A stretch of DNA of 16,333 bases, taken from positions 1 through 16,333 of the forward strand of contig USHO01000015.1 in NCBI GenBank assembly GCA_900554485.1. Direction: 5' to 3'. Shown here piece after piece: positions 13,500-16,333 of the stretch (position 1 is its first letter; the number at the start of each line of letters is the position of its first letter). The DNA is from an uncultured Eubacteriales bacterium. Its GTDB lineage: Bacteria; Bacillota; Clostridia; Christensenellales; Borkfalkiaceae. The position numbers were made by a program, and so were the translations under genes. A model generated the notes under the pieces. The model ran no database searches. It was not told the DNA's origin and saw only the letters and a program-made list of their open reading frames with translations.

Positions 13500-13536
13500 C
13501 GGACAAGCGGGTTTTACCCCGCTTATCCGATTTTTT
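13500..13536. terminator. GC-rich intergenic hairpin, copy 2, with plus-strand T-tract
   Basis: CGGACAAGCGGG (13500-13511) pairs with CCCGCTTATCCG (13518-13529), 12 bp with one G-U wobble, around TTTTAC. T6 follows on the plus strand (13531-13536). On the minus strand, the sense of all nearby genes, the flank is AAAAACATTTT. It could therefore end antisense RNA or act as a 3' stabiliser or processing site for the 710-aa gene, which stops 30 nt before the T-tract side. Confidence 0.5.
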
Positions 13537-13566
13537 GTTGTTGTTATTTTGTTGCTATGCTTTCAA

Positions 13567-15699
13567 TCAGGAAATTACAATCGTTCCGGACGTCTGTTCT
13601 CTTTTTATACTGAAATTAATGTTCAGATTGCTGTCGGTGGTGTTTGTGACAACGATGGTATAATCTCTTACGGGCACATTTCTCAGAAGCTCAAAAGAAT
13701 TGTCCGTCGACAAAGTAACCTCTGTACCGTCTTCTCTATAAACCTTTACGGTTGCGCCTGCGGGGATATTTGAAATCGTGTACTTCATTCCAAACGATAC
13801 GCCGGCACCAACTTTGATAACAAATTTCTTTTCTTCGCCTGCCGCATAGGTCAATTCTCCGGACGAAAGTTCATTTGCGCCCTCGGGAAATTCAAGCCTT
13901 GTCGTCGAGGTTTCAAAGGAAGCCGTTATCGTAAACCCCGAAGCATTATTGGTCGCTTCCAACTCTTCTACGTACAAGTAAAAACTCTTTCTGCCGGAAG
14001 TTTCCGTGAACGTAAATTTGTTTTCGCCGACTTTATTAACAACAATGCTTGTTTCGGAACCGGTAACCGCATCGTACAATACCATTTCGATATTCTTCGG
14101 CGAACCCGACCAACTCACGTCGAACGTGCAAATAATGCCATCTCCCTCGGGAAGTTGCACTTCAAACACCGCGATTTGACCGCCTCCAACCGATGAGCTG
14201 TTCTGCAAAGAGTCTTTGCTGAGTACGGGGTGGTCTTTGGAGTCTGTTATTTCTATCGTAATTTCCAAATCTTCGTTACCAATCCATTTGCCTTCCGCGC
14301 TAACGTACTCGTTTGCGCCAAACAAATCGAAATGCATACCGGCCACTCGGTCATTATCGAACGACATACCGCCATACGTGTACACATAATGTAAATCGCT
14401 CATGGTCTGCACGCCTCTTCTTTCAAATCTTGCAATGACGGTTTCTCCGCACTGAACTCTGATAATAAAGTATTTCTCTGCATTGTCTGCGTTTGTCAAA
14501 TATTCGCATAATCCGTCTATCTGAGCCTGCATATTAATTCTATCTTCGCCAAACTTAATTCCTAAAGTACTATCGGTTATGCCGGCGATAGGATTACCAT
14601 CAGGACCGATTATATTTTTTATGGTAAGTACGTTTTCTTTCTTTACAGTGAAGCTGACGTACTGGGTGGCTCCGAAATTGTAGTTGTCGCCTTCCGCATA
14701 TTGAATGCGCACGCGATATTCGCCTGCTGTTCCAATTACTTCGTCTTTTGTAAGGGTGCGACTCCAAACGCCGTCACCAAGGTGCATTATCCAATCGATA
14801 GTCTTTGCGCCGTAACCGGTGCCGATTTCAACGTAATTTGTTGTGGGATCGGGGATATTCGTTGCGCCGACAAAGAACAACTCATTAAATGCGCTCGCAT
14901 TGCTGATTTCAAAGTTAATGTCTGCTTTGACGATGTCCACGTTGACGTTTTCTATTGCAAGGCTGTAATTGCCCGCGTCTTTCCCGGTGATTTCAAAGCT
15001 TTGAACCGTCGCGCCGACGTTGGCGCTACTCATTGTAACGGTAATTGTTGCTTCTTCGCCATAAAGCAATTCGGCGGGTTCGCCTGAGATAACATTTGAA
15101 TTATCGTATGAATGCTCCCAGTCAACGCCGATTACCATGGGGGTGATTGCAAAGTCAAAAGTTTTTGTCGCGGATTTCCACTCTGCCGTGGCTGCTACGC
15201 TGACTTTTACGGTATATTCGCCGACTTTATTCGGGGCGGTTGCAGTGTACGTATTGTCGTCCGCGCCTTTTACCTTGAACATAATTGTGGGTGCGCGATT
15301 GCCTTCAATTACGAAATCGTCTTTCGTAATCGAAACAACTTCTCCGTCGTATTCCTTGCCAAGCGTTTTGCCGGCAACAAGTACGATTTCGTTGTCCTTC
15401 GCGCCAAGTGCGTCGATATCTTCGGTATAACTATATCCGCAGTCTTTGCACGTGAATTTCTTTTCGCCGACCACTCCGTAGTCCGCTGCTTTCACAATTT
15501 CTTCCTTAAACTCATGCGGGAGTTTCTCCGATGTGTCGGTGTGTTTCTTCGTGGTACATTCGTGCCAGTGATTTGTTTCGTCAAACTTCCATTCGCTTGA
15601 AAACTCATGTTTATTTTTGTTGCAAGCGGTAAGAACCGAAAGCGACAAAACAAACATCAACGCTATCGCACAAAATGTGAAGATCGATTTCCTTTTCAT
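13567..15699 (-). CDS. Modular lipoprotein with HWHEC module, MBG repeats and C-terminal beta-sandwiches (710 aa)
   Basis: The start is the ATG at 15699, chosen because AAGGAG lies 9 nt upstream; the longer frame from 15744 lies in the leader. Lipobox LTAC places lipidated C26 on the outer membrane face. Modules in order: HWHEC (44-48); CKDC (84-87) in GEKKFTCKDCGYSY; a YDG/MBG domain at about 115-187; a second MBG domain at 189-257 ending in KDAGNYSLAIENVNV; a third Ig-like unit to about 353 (AEGDNYN...FTVKK); an unassigned region 354-505; then two beta-sandwich units at about 510-596 and 600-697, the second (GEEKKFVIKV...VRDYTIVVTN) resembling bacterial pre-peptidase C-terminal domains. There is no catalytic domain, so surface binding or display is the inference. 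It is paralogous to the downstream 669-aa gene, with a nearly identical leader and first 62 residues. It lies 102 bp after the partial InlB-repeat gene. Confidence 0.88.
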   Translation of the reverse strand: MKRKSIFTFCAIALMFVLSLSVLTACNKNKHEFSSEWKFDETNHWHECTTKKHTDTSEKLPHEFKEEIVKAADYGVVGEKKFTCKDCGYSYTEDIDALGAKDNEIVLVAGKTLGKEYDGEVVSITKDDFVIEGNRAPTIMFKVKGADDNTYTATAPNKVGEYTVKVSVAATAEWKSATKTFDFAITPMVIGVDWEHSYDNSNVISGEPAELLYGEEATITVTMSSANVGATVQSFEITGKDAGNYSLAIENVNVDIVKADINFEISNASAFNELFFVGATNIPDPTTNYVEIGTGYGAKTIDWIMHLGDGVWSRTLTKDEVIGTAGEYRVRIQYAEGDNYNFGATQYVSFTVKKENVLTIKNIIGPDGNPIAGITDSTLGIKFGEDRINMQAQIDGLCEYLTNADNAEKYFIIRVQCGETVIARFERRGVQTMSDLHYVYTYGGMSFDNDRVAGMHFDLFGANEYVSAEGKWIGNEDLEITIEITDSKDHPVLSKDSLQNSSSVGGGQIAVFEVQLPEGDGIICTFDVSWSGSPKNIEMVLYDAVTGSETSIVVNKVGENKFTFTETSGRKSFYLYVEELEATNNASGFTITASFETSTTRLEFPEGANELSSGELTYAAGEEKKFVIKVGAGVSFGMKYTISNIPAGATVKVYREDGTEVTLSTDNSFELLRNVPVRDYTIVVTNTTDSNLNINFSIKREQTSGTIVIS

Positions 15700-15773
15700 T
15701 GTTTTTGTCTCCTTTTTCTTGAATTGATTTATTTCAAACCGCAAATCGGTATTTGCGCTCTAAAACCGTTGTT
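15507..15773. repeat. 267-bp direct repeat, copy B (leader plus 5' coding cassette)
   Basis: This is the partner of 13183-13449, with the same order of elements. The single amino-acid change inside the shared coding part is Ile to Lys at residue 59. The non-coding end of the match is at 15773, 28 bp from the stop codon of the preceding gene. Confidence 0.95.
15740..15757 (-). promoter_or_regulatory. Leader hairpin of the 710-aa lipoprotein gene
   Basis: This is identical to the hairpin at 13416-13433: a 7-bp stem (CGCAAAT/ATTTGCG) with loop ACCG, about 40 nt before the ATG at 15699. Neither leader copy shows convincing -35/-10 hexamers, so both genes may depend on read-through or on an unusual promoter. 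Confidence 0.45.
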
Positions 15774-15801
15774 TTTTTGTGTTTGTTCCTTTTACGCCGG
15801 T

Positions 15802-16332
15802 TTATTTGGCAACCTTGTAAATAAATTTATATGTGCCCAAACCCGGTTCGGAATTAGTCTGTATAATGGTTGTTTTATCTGCGGACAACTCAAACGTCGA
15901 GCCGGCAATCAATCCGTAATTGTGAGCGGGAATTTCTTTTTCCATATCTTCTTGGCTGTCGTAAAACACGATGGCAGTACCTTTGATTTTATACAGCACA
16001 CCGAAGCTGCCTTGACCGCCTACTTCGCCCGGACCTTGATCATAGGTCACCGTCGCGGTATTTTTGTCAGGCGCAAACTCAAACTTGATCTTTGATGAAG
16101 CGACGAATTGAAGATATTGCTCCTCCGTCATTTCCATTTCTGTAAGGAGCGCTTGCTTGACGGCTTCGGACTCCCACTCGACAGTTGCGTCAACCTTATT
16201 GAAAGTCTTGCCCTTGATGTCGGCAGTCGCCCACTTTGCGTAAAGCGTGAACACCCTTGCAGGCATATATGCAAAACCGAATTCCGTGTCGGAAAGCGTT
16301 TCTCCGCCGTCCGCACTTTCGTACCAGCCTGC
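15802..16332 (-). CDS. C-terminal part of an InlB-repeat surface protein (5' end outside window)
   Basis: The frame is open to the window edge and ends at TAA at 15802. The first 35 residues visible are a classic Listeria/Bacteroides InlB B-repeat end (AGWYESADGGETLSD..., then MPARVFTLYAKW). After it comes a domain of about 140 residues (KGKTFNKVDATVEWES ... GSFGVLYKIKGTAIVFYDSQ ... FELSADKTTIIQT) ending KFIYKVAK. Its strand pattern resembles the lipocalin-like ligand-binding domains often found at the C-terminus of Clostridial lipoproteins; this is inference. No LPXTG or TM anchor follows, so anchoring must be N-terminal or non-covalent. An internal ATG at 16266 is not the real start, because the repeat is already under way upstream of it. 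It heads the co-directional run of surface genes. Confidence 0.85.
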   Translation of the reverse strand, partial: AGWYESADGGETLSDTEFGFAYMPARVFTLYAKWATADIKGKTFNKVDATVEWESEAVKQALLTEMEMTEEQYLQFVASSKIKFEFAPDKNTATVTYDQGPGEVGGQGSFGVLYKIKGTAIVFYDSQEDMEKEIPAHNYGLIAGSTFELSADKTTIIQTNSEPGLGTYKFIYKVAK

Positions 16333-16333
16333 A

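Noticed and set aside
1..16333. CRISPR array, tRNA or rRNA genes
   Set aside because: No regularly spaced short repeats, cloverleaf-like sequences or rRNA-like stretches were seen on reading both strands.

Overview
The window looks like a chromosomal accessory region of a gut-type Bacillota (Clostridia-like) bacterium. Reasons: near-consensus GGAGG ribosome-binding sites, a Tn4451/Tn5397-type large serine recombinase, lipobox lipoproteins, InlB-type repeats, and moderate-to-low GC with AT-rich spacers. A Christensenellales-like lineage is possible, but that is only an impression from the style of the lipoproteins. There are no rRNA or tRNA genes and no CRISPR array.

Layout. (1) Bases 1-1733 (+ strand) hold the end of a mobile element: a short tail of an upstream ORF, then a complete large serine recombinase. 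(2) Bases 1761-4420 (- strand) hold a two-gene ABC transporter of the LolD/FtsX (MacB-like) type. The genes overlap by 7 nt, have their own terminator, and start from a promoter that abuts the ATPase start codon with no visible RBS, which suggests a leaderless mRNA. (3) Bases 4440-5180 form a small scarred, AT-rich patch. It contains a 104-aa ORF that may be the N-terminal piece of a nuclease-like family, the last codons of a probable tyrosine integrase on the other strand, and a WYL-type regulator cut off after its DNA-binding domain and running into a terminator. (4) Bases 5266-16333 (- strand) are a run of five exported or surface proteins, all co-directional with gaps of 74-191 bp. In transcription order they are: the C-terminal part of an InlB-repeat protein, two paralogous lipoproteins (710 and 669 aa), a 459-aa lipoprotein, a 290-aa membrane-anchored protein, and a 1195-aa surface protein.

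How it fits together. The surface cluster appears to be built by duplication and domain shuffling. The two lipoproteins share a 267-bp block with four differences by eye. It covers the non-coding leader, signal peptide, lipobox and first HWHEC module, after which they diverge into different sets of MBG/YDG-like and beta-sandwich domains. A related GC-rich hairpin follows each of them. The proteins have no recognisable enzyme signature; adhesion, ligand binding or display is the best inference. The 1195-aa protein is held by a C-terminal transmembrane helix with a long basic cytoplasmic tail, not by an LPXTG sorting signal.

I do not see a complete new defence or metabolic system. The points most worth a second look are the duplicated 5' cassette, the basic C-terminal tail, the leaderless ABC promoter and the integrase/regulator scar.
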